From: Edaphochlamys debaryana
Taxonomy: Eukaryota > Chlorophyta > Chlorophyceae > Chlamydomonadales
Assembly: GCA_016858145.1 (NCBI GenBank)
Contig: JAEHOE010000176.1
Coordinates: forward strand, 124,001-188,000
DNA length: 64,000 nt
Reading direction: 5' to 3'
Numbering within the stretch: position 1 is the first letter of the stretch; every line of letters begins with the position of its first letter. Of this stretch, positions 12,201-24,500 are shown piece after piece. Position numbers and translations under genes: made by a program. The notes under the pieces were generated by a model that saw only the letters and a program-made list of their open reading frames with translations, made no database searches and was not told the DNA's origin.

Positions 12201-14422
12201 GACTCTGTGTGTTGGCAGGAGAGCAGACGCGGCGGGGTTCAAAAGGGCGAGGGGCGGTGGGAGCAAGGGATACGTGCCCTCCCAGTCCACCTCCCATCGC
12301 CCTACCTACCCCCCCGCCCCCCCCCCCACACACACAGGACGCTCTGCTGCGCGACAGCGGGCTGGGCCCCGAGGCGCTGGCGCTGCCCCCCGACGAGATG
12401 GAGCAGCGGCTCATGGTCAAGCTGGGGCAGATCCAGGAGACCACGTGAGCGAAACGGCGTGGCATTGGCGGCTTTGAACGGGGCTTCTGCTTTGGGTAGT
12501 GACCCCCGGCGTGGGGCAACGTTGAGTCCATCGCTCCGCGCGAGGCCGCCTCGTCCTGACCCTCCCTGCCCGTTCTCCTTCCCTGGTCGCCTCTCGCCCA
12601 TCCGCTACACCATCCCACGCACCCCACCTACGCAGCACCGCCAGCGACTTCAACTACTCGGCCCTCTCCCGGGATGCCGTGCTGGCCTCCTGCCTGTCGG
12701 CCGCCTCCAAGCAGCTGCTCACGGCTGCCTCGCTGCCGGACTTCATCCGCGCCGCGCTGGACCACGTGGGGCAGCACGTGGGCGAGCTGGCCACGCTCAG
12801 CGTGGAGCGCAGGACCGAGAGGTGGGCCCGGGGTGGGCCTGGCGTGGGCCTGGGCCTGGGCCTGGGCCTGGGCGGACCTGGGCAGTTCCGGGACGGCGGC
12901 CGAAATAGCGCGAGCAATGCACTACCGGACCACCCCCTGCCCGGTCCCCTGCTCCCCCCTCCCTTCTCCCCACCCACAGGGCAGGCAAGGGCCAGCGGCG
13001 CCGCCTCGGCCGAGCCCTCCCTGGCGGCATGGGCACGGGCCGTCCCTCGGGCGCGGGCGACACAAGCGACGACGACGACGGCACCTCCGCCCGCCCCACG
13101 GCCAGCGGCGAGGCCCGGCCCAGCAGCACCGGCGGATCGCGGCCCATGTCTGGGGCCTCATCGGTGCACTGGCGCCCGCCGCCCCCCACCATGCCGAACG
13201 CCTCCACGCCCCCGCCGCAGCTCTCCCGCCCCTCCACCCCTCCCCGCGCGGAACCCGAGGCGAGGGTCACGGAGGAGTGGCTCGAGGCGTTCCGGGCGGA
13301 TCTGTTCGGTGGGTGTGCACGGCTGCGCGGTCGGGGCAGCGACCTCCCTCTCCTGGCTCGCCTTACGCGCCCACCCACGAACCCATCCCCTTCCCTGCAA
13401 CCCTTCCCCTCACCCCCCACCCCCCCCACCCCAACACCTCCTCCACCCCACCACTCACTCCCCGCAGCCCTCGACGCTGCCGACCCCGACTCCCCCCCCG
13501 CCGGCATCCTCGCGCTCCCGCCCCTGCCCTCCGACGACACCACGGGGGCCATGGACGCGGGCGCCTTCGTGCGCTCCCGCCTGGAGCGGCTGTGGGCGGT
13601 GCTCGGCATGCCGCCCCACATGCGGCTGGACATGGTGCTCTACTTCACGGCACGCAGTCGGGCGCTCACGTTCGGGGCCAGCCTGGAGCTGTGGGAGGCG
13701 GCGGCGGCGGCCGTGCTGGCGAGGGAGGCGCAGGTGCGGGGCCGCGTGTGGCGCGTGGGGGCGGGGGGCGGTGGGGTTGACGTGGTGTGGGGGTGGAGCT
13801 GGGCGGTCATGGGTCCACAAGGGGGCCCTCACACGCCAACCGCGACTCTATCCCCCCGCACCGCCAAAACCCTCATCCCCATAAACCCCCTTTCCCACGC
13901 CCCCCCCCCCACACACGCAACCCCAGGTGGAGGCGCTGGTGGCGGTCCAGGCCGAGGTGGAGTCGGGGCAGGCGGAGCGGCTGTCGCTGGGGCAGCTGGG
14001 GGCGCTGTGCCTGCGCGTGGCGGCGCAGACGCGGTGGGTGGCGGCGCTGGCGCAGCGGATCGCACTGGACAGCGGCTGGCAGCTCACCATGCAGGTGTGT
14101 GGGCGAGAGGGGCGGGGTGGGGTGGGGTGTTTGCCTTGGGGGGTGTTGGTGCTGCCGTGTGGGTGCTTCGGGGGGTCGTGTCTGGGTTGAGCGTTGCGGG
14201 TGCGGCGTGCGGCGTGCGCTGTGCGTGGTGCTGGCCGGAGGCCATGCTGTGAGCGGGTGACCGACCGGCCGTCGGCGCCCGCCCCTCCCGATCCGTTACC
14301 CCACGCCGTTACACCCCCAGGGCCAGCCGTACCCCGGCGCCGACACCATCGGCCCCCCCCACCTGCTTGCCTTCATGGAGATGGTACGGCAGGCCACGGA
14401 GGACACGGGGCTGAGGCATTAG
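9283..14422 (+). CDS. helix-rich protein of unknown function, 842 aa
   Basis: Thirteen exons: 9283-9390, 9600-9884, 10053-10215, 10530-10627, 10872-11125, 11482-11813, 11951-12081, 12338-12444, 12636-12821, 12980-13308, 13468-13733, 13927-14094, 14321-14422; total 2,529 nt, in frame throughout. I chose ATG 9283 because the open frame before it has no ATG. Structured blocks (DRMEKGVAACAVLRDNRHFRLNS, YWMRVTLPPEVIEAQLRHL, RLERLWAVLGMPPHMRLDM) alternate with Gly/Ser/Pro-rich linkers, longest at about residues 250-410 and 560-640. No signal peptide or membrane segment is visible. The C-terminal block (LERLW...RLDMVLYF...LWE...REAQVEALVAVQAEVE) faintly recalls CCDC87-type ciliary coiled-coil proteins. 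That is only a hypothesis; I do not recognise the family with confidence. Confidence 0.75.
9881..9918. repeat. 20-bp tandem duplication of a 5' splice site
   Basis: CCAGGTAGGGGGTTAGGG occurs at 9881-9898 and again at 9901-9918. Each copy has the donor CAG|GTAGGG. The first is the donor of exon 2 of the 842-aa protein gene; using the second would add 20 nt and bring in TAG. Confidence 0.9.
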
Positions 14423-15544
14423 AGATCTGGATATGGATCTGCGGCGGTTTTCAGACGCAGCCGAGGCGGGGCTGCGGCACTGAGGCACTGGTGGCGCTGT
14501 CGCACTGTCATGTGCCGAGCGCAGTTGTGGGGCGGGGTTGGGTGCCCATGGCTCCATGGAAGGGAGCGGGCGAAGCTGCGTGGTGCGAGCGCTTGGGGGT
14601 GTGGCTGTGACGGCGACTGTGCGCCTAGCGCGAGGGGGGGGGGGGGTAAATGTGGGTGCCACTGCACTGCTGTGCGCCCGGAGTGTGTGTGCGACTGCAG
14701 GGGGTCAACATGGGTGCGTGATGCAGAATGCAGGATGCAGGATGATTTCGGGCGGTTCTAACGGGCAGAGAGATGTGGATCATCCGGTTGCAGGACCGGC
14801 ATGCGTGGCTTGCCTTCGCAATGCGTCGGGCAAGGCCGTCCCTACTGGGCAAAGGGCCTCTTGTGCAACCTCAACATGTCGGCACTTGCGCATGCAGTCA
14901 GAATGTCAGATCCACTTCATTCACGGCGTGCGCGCAACAACTTTTCCCCCCAACCCCGTTCTCGATGCGCCCGGCCTCATCCCACCAGCACACCCTCCGC
15001 ACACCACCAGCTAAGTTGTGTTCAGCTGCATCGCCCTTCGTCGTCGTCCGGACTACGCTGCACGGCCCCTGCGAGCATAGCACACCCTCGTCTGTCATAT
15101 CCCGAGTACCTTGCACGACCCCTGCGAGCAGCTTTGTGCACGGGACCGCGGGCCAGCAGGAGAAGGATCCTCGTGGACAGTCTCCGCGCTTCCACCACCC
15201 GGCGCATGTATGTCCGGAACCTCTCTTCGCTCAGCTCACTACCGAGGACAACAACTGATGGCTCGGCAGCCTTCGCGCCCACGCCCGGGCGCTGTCTCCT
15301 GCCTCCAGCGCCTCAGACCTGCACCGCCCTCCCGAGGTCACCTCATGCGTCTCCCTGCCACGCAGCGAATCCCTACACCACCGCTCATAATTTCCCGTAG
15401 CCGCGACCAGGCGACCACGCACTCCGCCCCCTGCACCCCACACCCGAAACCCCACTTTGCCACCTCCCTCGCTCCGTCTCCCACAACGCCAGCCAAGTCC
15501 CGGCCCTGCTCCCACAGCTGCAGATAGCGGGCGGCCAAGTTGGT
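14423..15544. other. convergent 3' region, 842-aa protein / ABCA
   Basis: This stretch contains both 3' untranslated regions. No TGTAA signal in the right orientation and no supportable exon was found. A stretch of G residues lies at 14635-14646. Confidence 0.5.
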
Positions 15545-18500
15545 TCAAAAATGGGCCCCGTGTGGGTGGGCGTGGGGATGGGCGTGGGCGTGAGGGTGCG
15601 GATGCGGGTGTGCGTGCGCGGCGTCCTCCTCGCCCGCCGCCTCCGCCGCCATCGCCACGAAGACGCGCTCCAGGGTGGTCTGGGGGGAGAGGGGAAGAGG
15701 AGAAAGAAGGAGGAGGGGGGCGAGAGGTCAGGGGGGCGCATCATCTCGGCCGCAAGACGCCCCTCTCCACCCTCCAACCGCCTCAACCACCCCTGCGCGA
15801 GCCAAGTGGCTTGCCCGCCCCAAGCCCAGCCCGGCCCCTGCTCGCCACCCCACCCCCGACGAGCCGCACACGCCGTGTGCGCTGCGTGCTGCGCGCTGCG
15901 CACCCCTAGGCGTGCTACGTGCTGCGTGCTGCGCACCTGCGACAGTGCGTAGTCCACCAGGCCCATGCGGGCCCGGCCCCCCTCCACCGCCTCGAACAGG
16001 GCGGCCAGGTCGGCGGAGCCCCTGGGGGGGGGGGGCGTGAGGGAGATGATTTTCGGAGCATTGGAGAGCGGAGGAAGAGATAGAGCGGCAGCCTAGTGAG
16101 GGAGATAGTTTGAGAAATTGGGACATATTGGGAAGGGAGTGAGGGATAGGGTGGATGAAGGTGGGTAAGCTGGGGACCACCCAACTCAACGCCTCGCGTC
16201 TGTCCTGCCCCTGCCCACCCAGGCCCACCCCACCCAAGCCCTGAGGCCCCCACCTGGGGATGGCGAAGGTGAGTCGGTTCTGGTCCACCTCCTGCAGCGC
16301 CGCCCCGGGGCACACGGCCGCCAGCCACTGAGCCACGGCCTCGGCGGACCCCGGCCCCGCCCCCGCCTCGGGTGGGGCATCGGGGGTGGGGCTGGCGGCG
16401 GTGGGGGCTCCCGCGGCGGCGGCGAAGGCTGTGGAGGTCGGGGCTGGCAGCGGCAGCAGGGTGGCGGAGCTGGCGCTGCGGGGCAGGGTCTTCACCTCGA
16501 GCAGGTACCTGGGTTGGTGGGGTGGGGTGGGGGCAGGTTGGAAGCCAAGTTTGAGTTTCGGGGCACGGGTTGGGGTCAGGGGCGAGACGGAAGCGGGTTA
16601 TGCAACAGACTGCTCCCCGCCTTCCCCTTCTCTCCTTGACGCGCTCTCCCCCCGCCCCGCGCAACCACCCTCATCCCCATCCGCCTCTCCATCCCCTCCC
16701 CCCCACACACGTATCCCCCGCCATCCCTCCCCCCCAGCGCCCACCCGCCCCCGAAGCGGCCCTTGAGGTGCTGCGGTGTGCCCAGGCAGCGCAGGCGCCC
16801 CCCCGCCATGATGGTGAGGCGGGAGCACAGCGCCTCGCACTCCTCCATGGAGTGGGAGGTCAGCAGCACGGTGCGGCCTGGGGGGGCGTGGGTGTGTTGG
16901 GGTTTGGGGGGATTGGGAGGTCAGCAGCACGGTGCGGCCTGGGGGGGTGGAGGGATAGGGGGCGGGGGGTGGGACGGCCCTGCCCGGCTCTGTCCTGGCC
17001 TGCCAAGGGGCAGCCCGTCGTCCCGCCAGGCAAGGCCCCGCCCGCGAAGGGCGTCTTCTCAAACTTATCTTCGCCGGTGCCCTCCCTCCCTCCCTCCCTC
17101 CCCGCACCTGCACGGATAACCTCGCTCTGCAGGGCATAGGAGAGGAGGGCAGGCAAGAGGCTGAGTGAGGCAAGTTCAGGGGGCACTGCCTTTACGCCGC
17201 CCTTCTCCAGACCACAGCCCCATCGACCCGCCTGCCTATGGGGAAGGTTGGCAGCCCTCTCCCTCCACCCCTCCGTCCAGCCCCCCCCCCCCCCGCCTCC
17301 GCCCCCCCCCCGACGCACACACAAACCCACCTGCAGGCAGCTCCACAGCCCCCTCCGCGCCCCCGGGTCCATGCCGGTGCTGGGCTCGTCCAGGGCCGTG
17401 ACCCGCGGGTCGCCCACCAGCGCCACCGCCACCCCCAGCTTGCGCTTCATGCCGCCGCTGCGGGGGCGGGGGTGGGGGAGGGGGGCGGGGGCAGGGCAGG
17501 GCAGGGGTGATTTTTTTACGGATCTTTGCAATCACGAAGGCGAGCCGGCGGGGCAGGGGCTGACGGCGGATGAGGCCTGGCCTGGCAAGGAAGCCCCACC
17601 GTGATCCGCCATGCCCCGCGCCCCCCCCTCCCACGGCCCCACCTGTACCCCCCGCACGCCTGGTCTGCGGCCCGCTCCAGCCCCAGGCGCCCCAGCAGGT
17701 CGGCAACCAGAGCGGGCACGGAGGGCTCGGGAACGCCGCGGAGCCTGCGGGGAGTGGGGAACGGCCTCTGCGTCACACCGTGACCGGCCACACCATCACC
17801 CCCGCCCGGGGCGCGGGGCACAAGAGCCCAACACGCTCGCCAGCTGCGCAGCGCCTGCGGACCCTGGACCCCACGCCCCCCCGTGACGGGCCGCCGCCCC
17901 GGTGCTTCAACACGTCGTGGCCGCCTCCACCATGAGCCCATTGCCCTCCACCCGGCGCTCGACTCAGGCCCATCCCAGGCCCCGACCAGGCCCCGTCCGG
18001 GCCCAGCCCGAGCCCCACGCACCTGGCGTACATGGTGGCCACCTCCCTCCCCGTCATGGCCCCCGGCAGCGCCTCGAACTGCGGGCAGTAGCCCAGCCGC
18101 CGCCGCGCCGCCGACCGCTGCGTGCGCACAGAGGCCCCCCCCACCCGGGCGTCCCCTGCGTCAGGGGGGACCTCCCCCGTGAGGATGCGGAAGGTGGTGG
18201 TCTTACCTGGGGGGGGGGGAGGGAGGACAGGGGGGGGAGGGGGGGCGGGTGGGGGGAGGGAGGGCGGATGGGGAGGAGGGGGTTGGAGCGTCCCCACACG
18301 GCCACACGGTCCATAGGTCAAGGTGCACAGGACGCCTTGAGCGTGGGCCTTCCGCATAAGCACGAGAAGGAACGCAAATGCAATCCTCCAGGTCTAGATC
18401 CACGACCGGATTCAGATCCAGATCCGGATCCAGATCTCACCCGCTCCGTTGACTCCCAGCAGTCCGAAGCACTCCCCCTGGGGCACGCCCAGCCACAGTC

Positions 18501-21500
18501 CCCGCACCGCCGGCACGGGGGGGCGGAACAGGCCCTGGCGGTAGGCCTTGCGCACGCCCTGGAGCAGCACCTGGGGGTGGGAGGGGGTGGGAGGGGGGCA
18601 GGAGGGGGGAGGGATGGGGATGGGGATGGGGTATGGGAGAGAGATGAGGGAGGTTGACAGACGTGGCAGGGGTGGTGTGTGTGGTGGCAGAATATGGGAG
18701 GCATAGCGGAAGGGGAACGGGGGAAGCAAGGGTGCACAGTTCCCTGCACCGGAGCCTGGGCAAGCCTGCAGTCGACACCGCGGTCACCGCCCCCTCATCC
18801 CGAACAACCCTTGAAGGCACTTCGATGCCCCCTCCCCATTACACTGCCCATCAATCCCCATTTCTCACCGGGCAGCCGTCCCGCAGTCCCTCCTCAACCG
18901 CCACTCGCTCCTCCGCAACGTCCTCGTCCTCCTCCTGCTCCTCCTCTCCGTGCCCCTGGGCCCCCCCGCCCCCCTGCCGCCCCGCCGCCCGCGCCCCCTC
19001 CTCCACCAGGGCCACCCCCAGGGGGGAGCCGGCGCGGCGGGGGCCGCTGCCCAGCCAGCCCCGACCAGCGATGAGGTCCTGCGGAGCCCCATGTTGGGAA
19101 TGACGTTATAGAAAGAGTGCAAAGTCAAAGTCCAACTCGAAATGCATCGCCCTCCACGCCCTCCGTCACCCTCCACGCGCTCACCTGCAGCCGAGCGCGC
19201 GCCGTCGCGAAGAGGCCCATGTCGTACGCCAGGGCGATGGCGCCGTACAGCACCGCCTGTACGACGACACGGACAGAGTGTAGGGAGCTCGCCTTGGCTG
19301 ATGTGCTTAACGAGATCGGGCACTTGCGCCCTGCGAGACGCCACAGGCGCCCAAAACGTCCAACCCCTGGTAAGCCCCTCATCCCCCCTCCCCGCCCCCC
19401 ACCTGCACCGCCATGTGAGCCATGGGGCACCCGAACACGTCCCAATCGAACGGCTGGCCGCGGCTGAAGAAGGGAAACCCCGTGCTGAGGGGCAAACGGG
19501 CGGAGAAGGGGTGGGGGACCGGTTTGGGAACGGGCTGGGACGGCTTGTCGATCGCGTACCGGTACCCCTCTTCGTCCTCCCCCTCGACCACACCATGCCT
19601 GCAAGCAAGGACCGCTACGTGCGTGCGCGTGCACCCGTGTGTGGCTACGTGGCTCGATAGGATGGGACCCAGGCCACCCAAAGATAGTGTGGTGTAGTGT
19701 AGTGTGGTGTGGCTTCCCCTGTACCTCATCGCAGCGGCCCTAGGCCTACGGGGGCAAGAGACCCCCAGCTCCCATCCCGACGTGGGTCCATCCGGCTTGG
19801 ACTCGCATCCCACGCCGTACGCATGCCGTACTCACTTGTACGTCGCGCCCACGTCGTACACGCCCTTTGCGAAGCAGTAGTGCGGCGAGAAGGTGCGGAG
19901 CAGGGCCTTGGTCCAGGCGTGGATGGTGCCCAGTCGGCCCAGGGCCGAGGGGGGCACGATGAGCATGATCAGGTCAATGATCTGTGCGGAAGGGGGGGCC
20001 GGGGAGAAGAAGGGAAGGGAAGGGGGTGGAGGACGGAGTTGGGGGGTGAAAGGACGAGCAGGAGCGTGTTCATAGCTCTAAGGCTAGGTTGAGCGCTATG
20101 GGGGGTGAGGGTACCCCGCATCAGACGGACTCGCCCGAAAGACGGGACCACACCAGAGCGCAGCCTGACACTCCAACCCCCCTCCCCCCGCATCACCCAC
20201 CCACCCACCCACCCACCCATGTGACCACGAAGCCCAGGTAGCCCGTCAGGAAGTAGGCCGTGTTGAGGCGCTGCAGGGCGCGCATCTCGTCCTGTGTGTG
20301 GGGTGGGGCAGGGGGGTGATTTCCGTGCAGTTGAAGGAGAGGAGAAAGAGAACGAGCGGTGGAAGGGGGGCGGGGGGGGAGAGGTGTGTGGCCAGTGCCA
20401 GTGTCAGGTAGGGTTGGAAGGCGCGTCGCGCACCGCACACGCACGAGCGCACACATCCCAGCCTTCACCCCCAACCTGGCCCAGCAACACGCACCCGGAA
20501 CGCAAAGTGCGCAAGGTAGGTGAGGCTGAGCCCGGCGGGGCCGAAGCCGCCCAGCAACCCCGCGGTGGCAGCCAGGCGCTTGCCGCTGGGGGAGGGGGTG
20601 GGGGAGAGTTGGCGAGGGATGGAAAGTGAAGGCCGGAGTCTGTAACTAGGCAGGCCGCACCAGCCGGCACTGGCGACGAACCACGCCTGCGCTCGGGGGC
20701 CAAAGACCCAAGGCCCATACAGGCCCCGAGCAGGCCCTGACCACGGCCCCCGTCTGTACTGCAGTATACACTGAGCCCCTGCCCCGACCCCGCCCCGCCT
20801 GCCCCTGGCCGGCGCCCACACACGCCCCTTCACCCCGCCCCTGCACTGGCTCCGAGCGAACCGGGTCTAGTCACCTCCCCCTTGAGCAGTCCCCTCCCTT
20901 CCTGCAGCTGCCCTAGGCCCTGCCCCCCTGCCCCACGACCTCCTCCACACACACACCACACCTGTACTGAGGCAGGCGGTACGCGGCTATGAGCCCCACC
21001 AGCCCCGCCCCCGACAGCGCGTAGCTGGTCAGGTCCCAGGCGTAGTTGGCTGCCCAGTAGGCGGAGGGGGGGGCGCCGGAGACCAGCTGCAGGTGCTTGG
21101 AGTTGTTGTCTTGCTCGCTGGGGGGGAGGGAGGGGGGGAGGAGGGGGGGGAGGGGAAGTTATTTGACAGGCATGGAGGAGGGAGCTGAGGGCAGGGGTTG
21201 TAAGCAGGGCTGGGCAGGGGCGGGGTGTTGGGAGCGAGGGAGTGAGTGATGGTTGTGAGGGGAAACAATGGCGAGGAGGTGGCTGTCAATGTTGGCAGAA
21301 CCGAGCTGAATCCCAGTGGCGTGCTCTGCCGGGGCCCCGCAGCACGCACAGCACAGAGCGGTGGGTCCTCACCGCACGACGAAGACCACGAATGAGGCCG
21401 ACAGTACGGCACTGGCCAGCACCATGCACAGGACGAGCATTAGTGATGCGGCGTCGCGCTGCACGCGGACCACGGGCTCCGTGGGCAGCGTGGGCAGCGG

Positions 21501-24500
21501 CCAGGAGACGGAGGAGAAGGCGAAAGGCCCGGAGGGGGCTGACGAAGGAGAGGAAGACGCCGCGAGGCGGCGGGCCGGGTGTGAGGGAGAGCTGGTTGAT
21601 AGCGCGGCAGCAGACGGCGGCGGCTGGGAGATGAAAGGTCCCGGCAGGGCCAGGTCAATGTACGACATGGCCGCCGACATGGCATCAGTCAGCGCCGCCG
21701 GGAGCGCCGACACCGCCGACTGGTTAGTAAGCAGCACGAAGGCGAGTGGCGGCGCGGCGGCGGCTGCCGCGGCGGCGGCGGCGCTGGCGGCGCCGCCGAC
21801 AGCCAGTGCTGATGGCGGCGGCAGGGAGGTGAGGTGGATCGAGTCGTACAGGGGAGATCCGGATCCGCCCACGTACCACCGCCGTAGCAGGTAGTCTTCC
21901 AGAGTGGCTTTGCGCGTCTTGACGTCACCTGGGGTGTGTGGAGAGGCCAGGGTCGCAACGCCAAGTCCAGCCCTTCTTGAGAACCAGCCTGAGAATCATG
22001 CCCCGGCTCATTCTCTCCTCGTGCTTCGTGCCCGCCCCCAACCTCCGTCCCGTGCCTACTTTCACCCCATCCGAGATCCGAGATCCGACGAGATCCAGCC
22101 CAACCGCCCTCACCCGTGAACAGGGCCGTGGATCCGCTGTCGACGATGCCCGCAGCCACTCGGGCGGGGTGGCCCGCCAGAAACGCCGCCAGGCAGCCGC
22201 CCACTCCCGCAACCCCACCCGCTCCCGCTCCCGACTCCCCGCCTGCCCCCAGCCCTTCCCCGCCTCCCCCTGCCCCTCCCGTCAGGCCCAGACCCCGAAG
22301 CGCCAGGGCCCATGCCCCCGTCGATCCGCCTTCTCCGCCGCCGCCGCCGCCGCCGCCGGGGCACCCGGCCGTGGCGTTGCGCGCCCCCGGGGCCGCGGAC
22401 AGGCCCAGGGGTCGGTCCATGAGCGCGGCGGAGCGGGACAGCTCCAGGGGGGGCTCACTGGGCTCCCGGACCTGAAACAAAGGCGGAAACGCGTGGGGCG
22501 CAACAACGGCGGGGATTAGAGCTGGCGTACGTGCGATACGGTGCCGTACAGTGCCGTACCTGGAGTGATCCGATGTACAGCGCCAGCGCCACCAGCGCCA
22601 GCGGTACGGCCAGCTGAGTCACCAGCGCCAGGCGGTCGCGCCGCGCGCACAGCACGCGCTTCGCGAGCAGCGCACGCAGCTGCTGGCCGTACAGCCGCCA
22701 GCCGCGCAGCGGCGGCGGCAGCGGCGGCGGCGGCGGCGGGCTGGCGGCGCCGCCGGAGGTGCTGATGCGGGCGGCGGCGGCGGGAGAGCCTGGGTCAGAG
22801 CGGCGGCGTGGGGGCGTGCCCAGGGAGGTGGGGACGGCGGAGGCGGGGCCGGGGCCCAGGCCGTCCTGCTCGGCGGCGGCCGCCGCCTCTGCGGCGGCGG
22901 TGATGGACAGGAAAACCTCCTGCGGGCGCGGGTGACTTGAGTCAAGGTTGCACCTGCCGGCTGTAAAGCTACTGACTTTGTAACCGAAGGGCTGTCCCTG
23001 AACTGCCCCGCAACAACCTCCCCCCTCCCCTACCTCCAGGGTGGTCAGCGACAGGCCGTACGAGGCCACCCCCAGCCCCTGCCGCCCCAGCGGCCCCTCC
23101 AGCTCCCGGAGGAGGGGGGGGAAGGCGGCGGCGGCCTCGCGGGGGAGGCGCAGCACCACCTGAGGGGTTGGGGCAGGGACGGGGGTTGGGGCTGGGGGTG
23201 AGCCAGGGCTAAGGAATGGCGACAGGGGGGTGGGGGCGGGGGTGGGTCAGGCGCGAAGCGATGTCAACCGGAGTAACGTAGCCCTTGCACATCCATGCAA
23301 ACGTGTGAGGTCTGCATGGCTTGAAGAGTGGAGAGGCAAGAACACGTGAACACCCTCCCACCTCGGACCCCGCCGCCGACAGGAGCTCCGCCGAGGGCAC
23401 GTGCAGCCGCACCGCCGCCACCACCGCCCCCGCGCCGCCGCCGGCCGCCGCGCCGCCGCTGGCGGAGACACGGGGCCCAGGCGCGGCGGCGGGGTGGGGC
23501 GAGGGCGGCAGGGTGGAGCCCTGACAGGGGGTGGGAGAGGACAAGGAGGCTGTGCTTAAGCCTCACCGGTTCGCACCGGTGCAACGTGGTTCGGGTTACT
23601 ACTGCTGTACGAATGGCGGGTGAAGGGTCGCGCACCTGGCGTTGGTTGGGGTGGTTGGGGTCCATGACTAAGGTGAGGTTGTAGCCCACGCCGTGGGCGG
23701 CCTGGGGGGGGGGAGGAGGGTGGAGAAGGGGCACACTTCGTAGAAGACACGCAAGGGGGGGGGGAGGGGCGGCCCCCTTGGGGGCTGCCGCACCGCACGC
23801 AGCTAGCCTGAGTGACGGCCCCCCTTGAACGCCCTGCGGCCCCGCCTGCCGTCGGCCTCGCCTCGTGCATCTCCAGCCCTCTCTCCTGCCCCCCCTCCCC
23901 CCTCCCTACCTTGAGCTCCATGCCCGTCCCCTGCGCCGCCAGCCGCCCCCGGGCCAGGATCGCCACCCGGTCCCCAAGGAGGTCCGCCTCCTGACAGGGG
24001 GGGGCAGACATAGGAGGCAAACGCGAGGGTGCAGCCCATCACGTGACGGCTCCTGGCCCCTCGCCAGATCCCTTACAGCGGCCCGCCTAACCACCCACCC
24101 CGCCAGGCTCGTCCAGCGAGCGATTTCCTTCCCGTCCCTTCACCCCTCAAGCCCACCCCCCACCCCCCCACCTCCATGCTGTGTGTGGTCAGCACGATGG
24201 CTGAGTCAGCCCGGTGCTGGCGGATCACGTCCCACGTGAACCTGGGGGGGGGGGGCAGGGGAAAGATGATGCGCACGAGCCGTCACGAGCATCCGGAATA
24301 CCTCCCCCGCTCACAGCCTCCGCCTCGGGGGCACCTTCCGCTGTCTGGTGCCCGAGATACACACCTCCTTGCTGCGTCTCCTACTTGGGCCCAGACCCGC
24401 CCGGTAGCAATCACACAAGCCCCGCCCCCATCTGCCGTCGAGGTTTCCCCGCCCTGCCCCCACCATCCCCCACACACCTGCGGCTGTAGGGGTCCATCCC

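Noticed and set aside
20640..20940. Long minus-strand open frames in ABCA introns, such as around 20.4-20.9 kb and 24.5-25.1 kb
   Set aside because: They extend exons into introns and lack conserved residues. The splice junctions give an in-frame 43-exon model without them.
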